64,000 nucleotides of DNA from Pelagadaptatus aseana (lineage in GTDB: Bacteria > Pseudomonadota > Gammaproteobacteria > Pseudomonadales > Cellvibrionaceae): positions 217,523-281,522 of the forward strand of contig BAABNI010000004.1 in the NCBI GenBank assembly GCA_040365065.1, written 5' to 3'. Positions 52,747 through 61,801 of this stretch are shown here, piece by piece. The notes beneath the pieces are model-generated. The model saw nothing but the letters and a program-made list of their open reading frames with translations, did not search any database and was not told the DNA's origin. Position numbers and translations under genes: made by a program. How positions within the stretch are numbered: the stretch's first letter is position 1; each line of letters begins with the position of its first letter.

Positions 52747-53245
52747 TTACGCCAGATGTGGAAACATCCCCACCATCAGGATCAATAAAGTCTTCTTCAC
52801 TGCCTTCATTACTGGTAGCAATCGTCGCCGGGTCAATCAGTTCGACGATTCTGCCCAAACGAACAAACCCGTGACCTTCACCAGCAACACCACCAGCACC
52901 GGCAGCAGTAGCATCCAATTCAGCCAGAACCTCACTTAGCTCTTTGCCTTCATCCAAAGCTTTAAAAATATTGGCTACGGTCTGTTCTTCTATGGCGGCC
53001 TGATCGGCACGGGGAGCGCTGTCGAGTAAATCCGGGGTCATGGCAACATCGGTGATGTCATCCACATCCAGTCGGTCGCCATCTTTCATATCCAGCTCGA
53101 CCCGACCACCAACAGAGGTAAAGACCACCTCGCCTTCAAACAGTACATCGCCGGGCAGGATTTCCCGGACTTCACCATTTTCATTGCGAGCGTAGGCTTT
53201 ACCGATGACGGAAATAACGGTAGCGATGGGAGTGGAAGAGGCCAT
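51985..53245 (-). CDS. LapA-like adhesin, N-terminal part with retention module
   Basis: About 420 residues before the gap. It begins MASSTPIATVISVIGKAYAR and folds as a LapA retention module: GEVREILPGDVLFEGEVVFT, GGRVELDMKDGDRL. At residues 113-116 is TAAG, the LapG cleavage motif of LapA, followed by a Gly-rich stretch (AGGVAGEGHGF). Retention modules jam in the TolC-type pore to hold the adhesin on the surface until a periplasmic protease cuts at TAAG; this is family knowledge. VCBS-like repeats begin at about residue 165. There is no Sec signal peptide, as expected for type I secretion. It is one gene with 48373-51884. Confidence 0.92.
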
Positions 53246-53346
53246 AATGTCTGTCCAATTTGCATAAGCTGATGCGACGGAAAGGGGTTTTCCGACAATT
53301 GGCAGATATTTTAGGGGGATACAAGAAGAGGTACATTGTACAAAAG

Positions 53347-53391
53347 GGCAATAAGAGAGGGGATTACATCCTCACTTCGCTCGTTATTGCC
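53347..53391. promoter_or_regulatory. Nested hairpin in the adhesin leader
   Basis: GGCAATAA (53347-53354) and TTATTGCC (53384-53391) pair around an inner GAGG...CCTC hairpin. A short palindrome GTACATTGTAC lies at 53331-53341. Both are in the 237-bp gap between the LuxR-type gene and the adhesin start; otherwise the gap shows nothing. Confidence 0.45.
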
Positions 53392-53482
53392 ATGAATGGT
53401 ATGTATGCAAACTTTGCAGTAGCAAAAGTCTGTCGCAATGATGGGCAAAGCATATGTGATTGCCGCGATAACGAAGACTTAT

Positions 53483-54085
53483 TTAGATAGAAATACCATT
53501 CATTAACAGAGCCAGCTGGACACGATCACGGACCGCCAGCTTTTCAAAGGCAACAGTAAGGTGCGCCTTGACCGTGCGCTCGGTAACACCAAGCACTTGT
53601 GCTATTTCACGATTATTCAGACCTTTACCCACCTCCTGAGCCACGGCCAGCTCACGCTCAGTTAATACAGAGAGATCCGTATCAACACCGACACTGGCAG
53701 CCTCGCGGGCAACAAACTTCGATATCTGCATCACCTTCTGCATGACCGACGGACCAACCCACAAACCTCCGGCATCAACCACAGCAGCAATCTCTTCAAG
53801 TTGCGCCGGCTTAGCGTGACGGTGAGCATAACCGCAGGCGCCTGACTGAACGGCCTTAATGGCAGCGTCATCATCGGGAACCGCATCCAGCACAACAAAA
53901 CGACGCTGGATCAATTGCAGGCGCACCATCATCTCCGGCAGAGCAGCCTTTAAACTCGCTGCATCAAGCCAGACAAGATCGGCACCATCAATGGCTGACT
54001 CAGGGGCCACATGAACAAGATCGGGAAATGCTTGGAGCCAGCGCGAAAGAGGTTTGGCCAAACTGGAAATAAAAACGTGATTCAT
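53483..54085 (-). CDS. LuxR-family transcriptional regulator (NarL/FixJ-like)
   Basis: 200 residues. The N-terminal ~130 resemble a degenerate receiver domain (LVWLDAASLKAALPEMMVRL, RFVVLDAVPDDDAAIKAVQS, GACGYAHRHAKPAQLEEIAA) in which the usual acidic pocket is not obvious. The C-terminal LuxR HTH is clear: LTERELAVAQEVGKGLNNRE and IAQVLGVTERTVKAHLT. Its start overlaps the adaptor-protein stop by one base (TAATG), so it is co-translated with the secretion genes and sits directly upstream of the adhesin. It probably controls the adhesin operon; a phospho-independent mode is inferred. Confidence 0.9.
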   Translation of the reverse strand: MNHVFISSLAKPLSRWLQAFPDLVHVAPESAIDGADLVWLDAASLKAALPEMMVRLQLIQRRFVVLDAVPDDDAAIKAVQSGACGYAHRHAKPAQLEEIAAVVDAGGLWVGPSVMQKVMQISKFVAREAASVGVDTDLSVLTERELAVAQEVGKGLNNREIAQVLGVTERTVKAHLTVAFEKLAVRDRVQLALLMNGISI

Positions 54086-55500
54086 TAGCGCTCGGTCAAT
54101 GCGTATTGCCTGGCCCTGGAGACCGGTTTTAACAAATAGGCAAGAATGGTCTTCTTACCCGTCAGAATATCCACCTGCGCCACCATCCCGGGGATAATCG
54201 GCATATCTTCACCCAAGCTGGCCTCATGGGTTCTGACGTGAATCGGATAATAGGGATTGCCATCTTCATCCATCTCGGTATCAACGCCAATATGCTCAAC
54301 TACAGCTTCCAGGCCGCCGTAGACGACAAAATCGTAGGCGGTGAATTTGACCATGGCCTCCTGATTGGGACCCAGAAAGGCAATATCCTGTGGTTTAATT
54401 CGCGCCTCAAGCAACAGACTGTCATCGAGGGGAACAATCTCCACCACCTCTTTGCCGGGCGTTACAACACCACCAATGGTATTAAAATAGAGGCGTTTAA
54501 TGGTACCCCGCACCGGCGAGCGAACCTCCGTCATTTTAACCCGGTCGGACAACCCCAGCTTGGACTCCTGCAAGGTACTGAGGCGGGCCGCGGTAGTCGA
54601 CAACTCTTCGCGAATCCTGTTTTTAAACTCCAGCTCCACCGCGTCGCGCTTCTGAATAGCCTCTGCAATGGCGGACTGAACAGACTTGACCTGGGCTCGG
54701 GCCTGATCCCGCTCACCGCGCAGGCTTGACACTTCGCGTTCAAGCCTCAGCAACTCCACTTCGGACACTGCCCCCGAAGCCATAAGCGGGCGAGTCACAA
54801 TCAACTCTCTGCTGGCCAGCTCAAATGCTTTGGCCGCCTCATCACGGCGCGATGTAATTTCCACCAACTCCTGCTGACGCTGAATCAGCTGCTGACTGGC
54901 AATCGCCTTTTCGGCAATTAACTCATCGCGACTGGAGGCAAACAGAGCCATCTCCTGCTCAATCAGCTCCGGCGCCAGCTGCTGCAGTTCTTCGGAAGGA
55001 ACATAATCACGATCTTCAGCAACGGCCCGCAAACGTTCGGCCTTGGCCTTCAACGCCATGACTTCAGCCTGATTCTCACGCAAAGTGGATTCGAATCGGG
55101 TGGCATCGAGATTCACCAACAGCTGCCCTGGCTCGACAATTTCACCTTCGCGAACATGAATCTGGGTAACAACACCACCATCAAGCGACTGCAGAATCTG
55201 CACCTGAGTCGAGGGAATAACCCGACCTTCACCCCGAGTCACTTCGTCGACTTCAGCAAAAGCAGCCCAGATCAGCAAAGCCAACACAAACGCGACAATG
55301 GTATACAACAGAGCGCGAGTGCGAACCGGCTCCTGATCGAGAATGGCGCGATCAGCCCCCTCCAGCCAATCCGCCACCGAACCATCATCCGCGGGGACAT
55401 AGCGATCAAATACCAGCTCAACCCAGGCCACCATTTTGGCCTGAAGCTTTTTCCAGATTTTGCTGAACCACAACCAAACACCGCCAAGTTGTCGAGTCAT
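54085..55500 (-). CDS. HlyD-family type I secretion adaptor (LapC-like)
   Basis: 471 residues. A cytoplasmic N-terminus is followed by one TM helix (LLYTIVAFVLALLIWAAFAE), then VDEVTRGEGRVIPSTQVQILQ (start of the lipoyl half-motif), a long coiled coil (about 150-310, EQEMALFASSRDELIAEKAI...), the second lipoyl half (MTEVRSPVRGTIKRLYFNTI) and a beta-barrel domain ending with RAQVDILTGKKTILAYLLKP-like sequence. This is the membrane-fusion protein that bridges the ABC exporter and the TolC-type pore. It overlaps the exporter gene by 4 bp and the LuxR gene by 1 bp. Confidence 0.94.
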   Translation of the reverse strand: MTRQLGGVWLWFSKIWKKLQAKMVAWVELVFDRYVPADDGSVADWLEGADRAILDQEPVRTRALLYTIVAFVLALLIWAAFAEVDEVTRGEGRVIPSTQVQILQSLDGGVVTQIHVREGEIVEPGQLLVNLDATRFESTLRENQAEVMALKAKAERLRAVAEDRDYVPSEELQQLAPELIEQEMALFASSRDELIAEKAIASQQLIQRQQELVEITSRRDEAAKAFELASRELIVTRPLMASGAVSEVELLRLEREVSSLRGERDQARAQVKSVQSAIAEAIQKRDAVELEFKNRIREELSTTAARLSTLQESKLGLSDRVKMTEVRSPVRGTIKRLYFNTIGGVVTPGKEVVEIVPLDDSLLLEARIKPQDIAFLGPNQEAMVKFTAYDFVVYGGLEAVVEHIGVDTEMDEDGNPYYPIHVRTHEASLGEDMPIIPGMVAQVDILTGKKTILAYLLKPVSRARQYALTER

Positions 55501-57620
55501 ACCACCTTCCCTATGCGCCCCTGACGCAGCGCCTCAACAACCTTGTCCCGCTGACCGTCAGCAACTATCTGCCCTTTATCGACCACCAGAATGCGGTCAA
55601 CCAAAGGTAACAAGGTAGTCCTGTGAGTCACCATCAGCAGGGTTTTATCGCTGGCATAACCACTCAACTGCTCCCGCACCCAGGATTCCGTGGACTGATC
55701 CATGGAGCCTGTAGGCTCATCAAGCAAAAGCATGGTCGGATCATTCACCAGTGAGCGAGCCAGCGACACGGATTTCCTCTGCCCTCCGGATAAGAACTCA
55801 CCGCGCTCACCCACCGGCATATCGAATCCCTGAGGATGAGCGTTTACAAAATCGTTCAGATTGGCAAATTCAGCAGCCTTGATCACGTCATCGTCGGTGG
55901 CCTGCGGATTCCCCATCACAATGTTCTCTCGCAGGCTGCCGTAAAACAGCGTGACATCCTGGGGCACATAACCGATATGCCGGCGCAATTCAGCCGGATC
56001 CAACTGGCGCACATCAATACCGTCAATCAATACCGCCCCTTCGGTAGGCTGATACAAGCCCATCACCAATTTATGCAGGGTCGTCTTGCCAGACCCGATG
56101 CGCCCAAGCACCGCAACGCTTTCACCGGGCTTAATGATAAAGGAAACATTGTTCAGGGCTTTCACTTCAGAACCGGGGTAAGCAAAACTGACATTGCGAA
56201 ACTCTATCTGCCCGGTAAAGTTTTTTCTCGACAGAAAATGACTGCCTTCGGGACGCTCAATTTCCTGAGCCATAATGCCATCAAGGGACTCAAAGGCGGT
56301 TTTGACGTGATGCAATTGTGTGGTTAATGCCGCCACCTGCCCCAGAGGCGCCATGGCACGACCCGTCAGCATCGAGGCGGCAATCAAGCCACCCATGGTC
56401 AACTCACCAGCCGCAATCAGGTAGACACCAGTGACAATAATCGCCACGGAAACCGCCTGCTGGGTCCAGGCTGCCACATTGCCATTGGAAGAGGACAACA
56501 ATTTTAACTGGGAGCCTACGCGTGCCAGAAATTCTGCCGAGCGCTCCCAGCGGCGCTGAATATTACCTTCGGCTGCAAGCGCCTTGACCGTCTCCAATCC
56601 ACTCAACCCCTCAACCAGAACCGCATTACGCATGGCTGAGGTCCGGTAGGTGGTTTCCGTCAATTCTTCCATTTTTGCCTGAGTCGAAAAGGCATAGACA
56701 ATGATGATCACCATTCCCACCAACAGCGGCAGCACCAGCCAAGGGGAAATCCACATCAACACTGCCATAAACACCAGTACAAACGGGAAATCAATCAGTG
56801 TGGCCAGTGCGGCCGAACTCATAAATTCGCGGATCACTTCGAATGAACGCAAATTGGATGCAAAAGACCCTACTGACTGAGGTTTGTGTTCAAGACGCAT
56901 CCCCAACACCCGCTCCATAATGGTCGCGGTCAACTTGGTATCCACACGGCGTCCGGCCAGATCGATAAAATAGCCTCGCAGGGTTTTCAGTGACAAGTCA
57001 CCCAGCAACACCAGAACCACGCCAATCGCCAGCATCCACAGGGTTTCCAGGGCGTAATTGGGCACCACCCTGTCGTAGACATTCATGGTAAAGATGGGCA
57101 GCGCCAGGGCAAAAACATTGATCAGAAACGCCGCCACCAGCACATCGCGGTAGAGCCGCTTGTTTTCGAAGAAGACACTCCAGAACCAGTGACTGGTCTT
57201 GTGGGATTGCAGGATTGGTGCACGCTCATCAAACTCAAATTGAGGCCGCGCCAGTAACGCCCTACCGGTGTAACGCTGCGCCAGTTCCTCCCGACTCATC
57301 GTTACTGACTCACTCGATTTCAGGGGATCGACGATCAAGGCATCGCCAGATTCAGACCATCCCATCAGCAAACAGGCCTGCTCATCATGCAATATAAGAA
57401 CCGCAGGCAGCAGAGAATCAGAAATATGTGACAGGGGACGCTGCAGTATTTTACTGGAAAGGCCGCAGCGAGTGGCCGCACGGGAAAAGAGCTCCGGGGT
57501 CAGACGGCCATCTACAACAGGCAACCCGGCCAGCAAGGCATCGGCCGTTACCGCATTACCGTGGTAGCGGCTTAAAAAAATCAGGCACTCAAGCAGATGA
57601 TCACTATTCGGGTGTTTCAT
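55497..57620 (-). CDS. Type I secretion ABC exporter (LapB-like, permease plus ATPase)
   Basis: 707 residues: an N-terminal C39-peptidase-like domain (1-135) that lacks a convincing catalytic Cys-His pair and so is probably a substrate-docking domain, a six-helix permease (about 155-430), and an ATPase. Walker A is GRIGSGKT at 506-513, the signature LSGGQ is at 610-614, Walker B is LLLDE at about 631-635 and the switch His is in VTHRTT. It exports the RTX adhesin in one step from the cytoplasm. AGGGATTGA precedes the ATG. It lies between the TolC-OmpA and adaptor genes. Confidence 0.95.
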   Translation of the reverse strand: MKHPNSDHLLECLIFLSRYHGNAVTADALLAGLPVVDGRLTPELFSRAATRCGLSSKILQRPLSHISDSLLPAVLILHDEQACLLMGWSESGDALIVDPLKSSESVTMSREELAQRYTGRALLARPQFEFDERAPILQSHKTSHWFWSVFFENKRLYRDVLVAAFLINVFALALPIFTMNVYDRVVPNYALETLWMLAIGVVLVLLGDLSLKTLRGYFIDLAGRRVDTKLTATIMERVLGMRLEHKPQSVGSFASNLRSFEVIREFMSSAALATLIDFPFVLVFMAVLMWISPWLVLPLLVGMVIIIVYAFSTQAKMEELTETTYRTSAMRNAVLVEGLSGLETVKALAAEGNIQRRWERSAEFLARVGSQLKLLSSSNGNVAAWTQQAVSVAIIVTGVYLIAAGELTMGGLIAASMLTGRAMAPLGQVAALTTQLHHVKTAFESLDGIMAQEIERPEGSHFLSRKNFTGQIEFRNVSFAYPGSEVKALNNVSFIIKPGESVAVLGRIGSGKTTLHKLVMGLYQPTEGAVLIDGIDVRQLDPAELRRHIGYVPQDVTLFYGSLRENIVMGNPQATDDDVIKAAEFANLNDFVNAHPQGFDMPVGERGEFLSGGQRKSVSLARSLVNDPTMLLLDEPTGSMDQSTESWVREQLSGYASDKTLLMVTHRTTLLPLVDRILVVDKGQIVADGQRDKVVEALRQGRIGKVV

Positions 57621-57710
57621 TCAATCCCTGGATTTATGCATTTATGATTGAACGGCTTGCCTTAAACCTGCAAACCGCGACCAACTAGGGCAATAACCGG
57701 TGCCGTCAGA

Positions 57711-59616
57711 TTAATATTGCCAACCATTGTGCAGGCTGTCTGAAGTCTGCAACTTATCCTTGTCTTCGTCATAACGAAAATCGGTAAAGTCCGACAGCCT
57801 TGGCTTACGCGCGGGAACCTCTGTCTCAAGGACCAGCTCTACCCGGCGATTGATGCTTCTACCCGAGTCGGAATCGTTACTGGCCATGGGTCGGGATTCA
57901 CCATAGCCAACAGCCTGCAATCGCGATGACGCAACCCCCAGCTTATTTACCAGATAATCACGCACAGCCACTGCCCGACTCTGAGACAGAGCCTTGTTAT
58001 AGTTTTCCGAACCAACATCGTCGGTATGACCTTCAATCACACCAGTCAAACGAGGGTACTTCTGCAAGAATTCGGCGGCTTCGCGCAAACGCTGATCTTC
58101 ATCGGGTGAGACAACCGAAGAATTGTAAGCAAACTTCACGTCCAGATTAAAAGCAGCCTTGCCGGCTTCATTCTTACGGAATCGGGGATCGTCGAACAGC
58201 TCGGATAGCAATTGATCATTATCAACCGTCTGTAGTTGCGGAGCCTCAATTTCACAGCGCCCCAGCATGGAACGACGATCATCATCGTCAAACAGCTCCA
58301 GCGCTTCCATTCGACTCAGCACCTCAGGCCGCAGGGAGAAAGCCCGAAGCAGAACACCCATGGCTTCAAGGGTGCGGGCACGGGCCAGAATCAGGTCAGT
58401 TTCCGCATTAACCAGTGTACGCCGGGTTTCAAAATATTCATTTTCAGTATCAAGTAAATCCAGCAGGGTTCGCTGACCAATATCAAACTGCTTGCGATAA
58501 GCCTGACGCGCCTTACCAATGGCCGCCTGATTGCGATCGAGATAGGCAACCTGTTGCTGTTGAGCACCAATATCATTGTGCGCAATCAGCACTTCCTGCC
58601 GCACATCCCGACAGGCTTTATCGCGCAACGATTTGGCTTGATTCAGCAACTCGAAAGACTGGCGTTTGGATGCGCTGTCCGAGCCACCATTGTAGAGATT
58701 GTAAGACAGCACCAATTCAACTGCCTGCTCTTCAAATCGGCCCTCTACGCCATCGGTATCGTGATCCAGCTCCTGACGCAAACGCAGATCCAGACGCGGC
58801 ATCATGGCCGAGTTCTTGCGCTTCATTTCCGCACGAACGGCTCGAATTCGCTCGATCGCAGCACTCAATTGCGCATTATTCAGATAGGCTTTTTCCAGCG
58901 CGTCCAGCTGCGATTCTGGAATCAAATCAACCGGCAACTCGATGGTTTCAAGTAAATCAGCCGGCGCCACACCCACCAGACGCTGAAAGCGAATGGTCAC
59001 ATCGTGCAAATTGGTTCGCTCGGTCAACAGATTCGATTCAGCTAAGGCCAAACGACCCGTGGCCTGTTCAAGGTCAACCCGACGACCAAGACCGGATGTT
59101 ACCCGCTCCTGAATATCATCGAAGACCAACCGGTGTTGAATGTAATTTTCCTTGGCGAGATTGACCAGTTCACGATAGCGGATAACATCGTGGTAAGCCT
59201 GAATCACTTCCAGAGCGGTTTCTTCCGCCGTCTGTTGAAAATCGTAATAACTGGCCAGCTTTTCAAACCCCAACCGGGCCACCTCATTGCGGGTGGAGAA
59301 GCCATCAAACAACATTTGAGTCAGCGTCAGTCGGGTACTGTCAGGGTGATAGGCATCACTCGAGGTATTGGGAGTATCAATTTTCTCCCTGCCCGCCGTG
59401 GCATCCAGGTCAAGACTTGGGTAGTACCCCCCCCTGGGCCACACGCTGCTCTTCGACAGACGCTCGCAGGTCATACCAACTGGCCATAACATCCGGAGAC
59501 TCAGTCATAGCCTCCACCAGAGCTTCTCGCAACGTACTTACCGGAGCTGACGCAAAGGCGCCGGCCATTCCCGAGGCCAACAACAGTCCGGTGATATGCT
59601 TAGATATCCTTTTCAT
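57711..59616 (-). CDS. TolC-family outer-membrane protein fused to an OmpA domain, apparent frameshift
   Basis: The N-terminus (MKRISKHITGLLLASGMAGA, signal peptide, then VSTLREALVEAMTESPDVMA) is in one frame and the rest, from GYYPSLDLDATAGREK to the stop, in another. The frames meet at a run of eight G (59427-59434); seven or ten would join them. The TolC part has two long helical repeats (QTAEETALEVIQAYHDVIRY; DIGQRTLLDLLDTENEYFET). The C-terminal ~110 residues are OmpA-like and peptidoglycan-binding: GVIEGHTDDVGSENYNKALS, SINRRVELVLE. It forms the exit pore for the adhesin. The frameshift could be a sequencing error, a phase-variable tract or a true mutation. Confidence 0.9.
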
Positions 59617-59881
59617 ATGCAGTATCATTTGATGTGTACACGCATCGCGCCATTTGCAGCCCAAAGCCTCAAACGGACACGCCCCCAAAAGATTAGTGAC
59701 GGCATTTTATTCAACATACCGCCTAAAGACAATTAACCACTGACCCTGCGGTCGATTTATATCAACTTCCCCACAGAATAGACCGAAACCAAGCCACCAG
59801 CTCGGGTTATCGGCAGAAAGAGCCATCACATAAAAGCTGTTTTCCGCTACACTCACCCAAAAACCAGCAAGGAGACCCGCG

Positions 59882-60220
59882 ATGCCCTACGTGGTTCGCA
59901 ACAAGGACAAGCACATCATGGCCCTTTTGAGGGAAGCCCCCCATGACAACGCCGAGTTTCTGGGGCCTGATCACCCGGAAGTCGCGGCATTTATTGCCGA
60001 AACCGATATCCACGGGGCCCGTCAGGCACTGGCCGAGACTGATCTGGAAATTACCCGGGTGATCGAAGACCTGGTGCAACTCCTGATCCACAAAAACACC
60101 ATCATGTTTACTGAATTACCTCCGGCAGTTCAGCTAAAATTACTCAACCGGGAAAAACTGCGTAATAGCCTGCAGACACCGGAAAGCAATCTGTGGGATG
60201 ACGAAGAGGGGCTTATTTGA
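59882..60220 (+). CDS. Conserved hypothetical protein, 112 aa
   Basis: Begins MPYVVRNKDKHIMALLREAP and contains AEFLGPDHPEVAAFIAETD, then TDLEITRVIEDLVQLLIHKN and TIMFTELPPAVQLKLLNREK. The pattern matches a widespread gammaproteobacterial protein often mislabelled as a tryptophan synthase beta-like protein; the function is unknown. GGAGACCCGCG precedes the ATG. It is followed after 33 bp by an aldehyde dehydrogenase gene on the same strand. Confidence 0.85.
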   Translation: MPYVVRNKDKHIMALLREAPHDNAEFLGPDHPEVAAFIAETDIHGARQALAETDLEITRVIEDLVQLLIHKNTIMFTELPPAVQLKLLNREKLRNSLQTPESNLWDDEEGLI

Positions 60221-60253
60221 TAACCCCGCCCCAAAACTACCCTAGGTAACACC

Positions 60254-61747
60254 ATGAGCGAACTCACACTGCAAGACTGGCAACAACAAGCCGCAACCCT
60301 CACCATCGAAGGCAGAGCCTTTATCAACGGTCGTTACGTACACGCCATCTCGGGGGATACGCGTCCAACTTACAACCCAGCCACAGGCGAAAAACTGGCC
60401 GACGTCGCCAACTGCGACACAGCCGATGCCGACAAAGCCATTGCCATAGCCCGGCAGACCTTTGAATCCGGCATCTGGGCCGATATGTCCCCGGCAGAAC
60501 GAAAGATGGTGCTGGTTCGCTGGGCCGAACTGATAGAGGCCAATGCCGACGAACTCGCACTGTTAGAGTGCCTCGATGTCGGCAAACCCATTGCAGACAC
60601 CACAGGCGTAGACGTTCCCTCAGCCGCCCGCACCATTCGCTGGACTGGCGAAGCCATCGACAAGGTTTATGAAGAGATATCAGCGACTCCCAAAGGCACC
60701 TTGAGCCTGATCACCCGGCTTCCTCTGGGTGTCGTCGCGGCCATCGTGCCCTGGAACTTCCCCCTGTCAACAACGGCATGGAAAATTGCCCCCTCTCTGG
60801 CAACAGGCAACTCGGTCATCGTCAAACCGGCCTCTAACACCCCGTTGACCGCCATCCGCATCGCCCAATTGGCAACCGAAGCCGGTCTGCCTGATGGCGC
60901 ACTGCAGATTTTACCCGGCCCCGGAGGTAAATTAGGCGCCTATATCGCCACCCACATGGATATCGACGGCCTGACTTTTACCGGTTCAACCCCGGTGGGT
61001 AAGCAATTGATGGAATATTCCGGCCAATCCAACCTCAAACGAACTTTTCTAGAGCTGGGCGGGAAAAGCCCCAACATCGTTTTTGCTGACGCCGACCTGG
61101 ACAAAGCCGCTTCCATGGCAGCCACCGCTGTATTTTATAACGGCGGACAAACCTGTACGGCGGGCACTCGCCTACTGGTGGAAGAATCCATTCATGACGA
61201 ATTTATAGAAAAAGTCATTCAACATGCTCGAGACTGGATGCCTGGCAACCCACTCGACCCCAACACCACCATGGGCCCCATGGTCGACCAGGGTCAATAC
61301 AACACCGTTGCTGAATACGTACAGATCGGCCTGAATGAAGGCTGCAAGCTTGAGTTTGGTGGGAAGGCCATCGAAGTCACCCCCGGAGGCTACTACCACG
61401 AGCCCACCATTTTCACAGGCGTGAATAATCAGCACCGCATTGCCCAGGAAGAAATTTTTGGGCCGGTTATGTCCGTCATCAAATTCCGCACCGCCGAAGA
61501 GGCCGTGGAAATTGCCAACGACTCGATCTTCGGTCTGGCCGGGGCCGTCTGGTCCAACAACATCAATACAGCCATCAAAGTAGCCGAACAGGTCCAAGTC
61601 GGTACCATGGGCATTAATAACTACTTTGGCGGTGATATCACCGTACCCTTCGGCGGATTCAAACAATCCGGTAATGGCCGCGACAAGTCCATTCACGCCT
61701 TTGACGATTACACGGAACTGAAAACCACCTGGATAGAATTCGAGTGA
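60254..61747 (+). CDS. NAD(P)-dependent aldehyde dehydrogenase
   Basis: 497 residues, full-length ALDH: AIVPWNFPLSTTAWKIAPSL with the catalytic Asn region, VIVKPASNTPLTAI, GLTFTGSTPVGKQLM for the coenzyme, catalytic Glu in FLELGGKSPN, catalytic Cys in NGGQTCTAGTR, EEIFGPVMSVIKF and PFGGFKQSGNGRDKS. It most resembles the PuuC/gamma-aminobutyraldehyde type, which oxidises aminoaldehydes or other aldehydes to acids. AGGTAACACC precedes the ATG. It ends at a strong bidirectional terminator. The true substrate cannot be set. Confidence 0.95.
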   Translation: MSELTLQDWQQQAATLTIEGRAFINGRYVHAISGDTRPTYNPATGEKLADVANCDTADADKAIAIARQTFESGIWADMSPAERKMVLVRWAELIEANADELALLECLDVGKPIADTTGVDVPSAARTIRWTGEAIDKVYEEISATPKGTLSLITRLPLGVVAAIVPWNFPLSTTAWKIAPSLATGNSVIVKPASNTPLTAIRIAQLATEAGLPDGALQILPGPGGKLGAYIATHMDIDGLTFTGSTPVGKQLMEYSGQSNLKRTFLELGGKSPNIVFADADLDKAASMAATAVFYNGGQTCTAGTRLLVEESIHDEFIEKVIQHARDWMPGNPLDPNTTMGPMVDQGQYNTVAEYVQIGLNEGCKLEFGGKAIEVTPGGYYHEPTIFTGVNNQHRIAQEEIFGPVMSVIKFRTAEEAVEIANDSIFGLAGAVWSNNINTAIKVAEQVQVGTMGINNYFGGDITVPFGGFKQSGNGRDKSIHAFDDYTELKTTWIEFE

Positions 61748-61756
61748 GGTAGGAAC

Positions 61757-61788
61757 AAAAAAGCCGGAGCATCTACTCCGGCTTTTTT
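61757..61788. terminator. Bidirectional terminator, aldehyde dehydrogenase / patatin
   Basis: A6-GCCGGAG, loop CATCTA, CTCCGGC-T6, between convergent stops. Confidence 0.94.
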
Positions 61789-61801
61789 GTTGAAAGGAAA
61801 A

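Noticed and set aside
52445..52939. 164-aa Arg/His-rich plus-strand open frame
   Set aside because: It is antisense to the adhesin repeat and an artefact of its repeated GC-rich codons.
51985..53245. Two separate adhesin genes on either side of the N run
   Set aside because: Repeat-based filling of the gap restores one frame, the left part lacks a start and the right part lacks a stop, so it is one gene.
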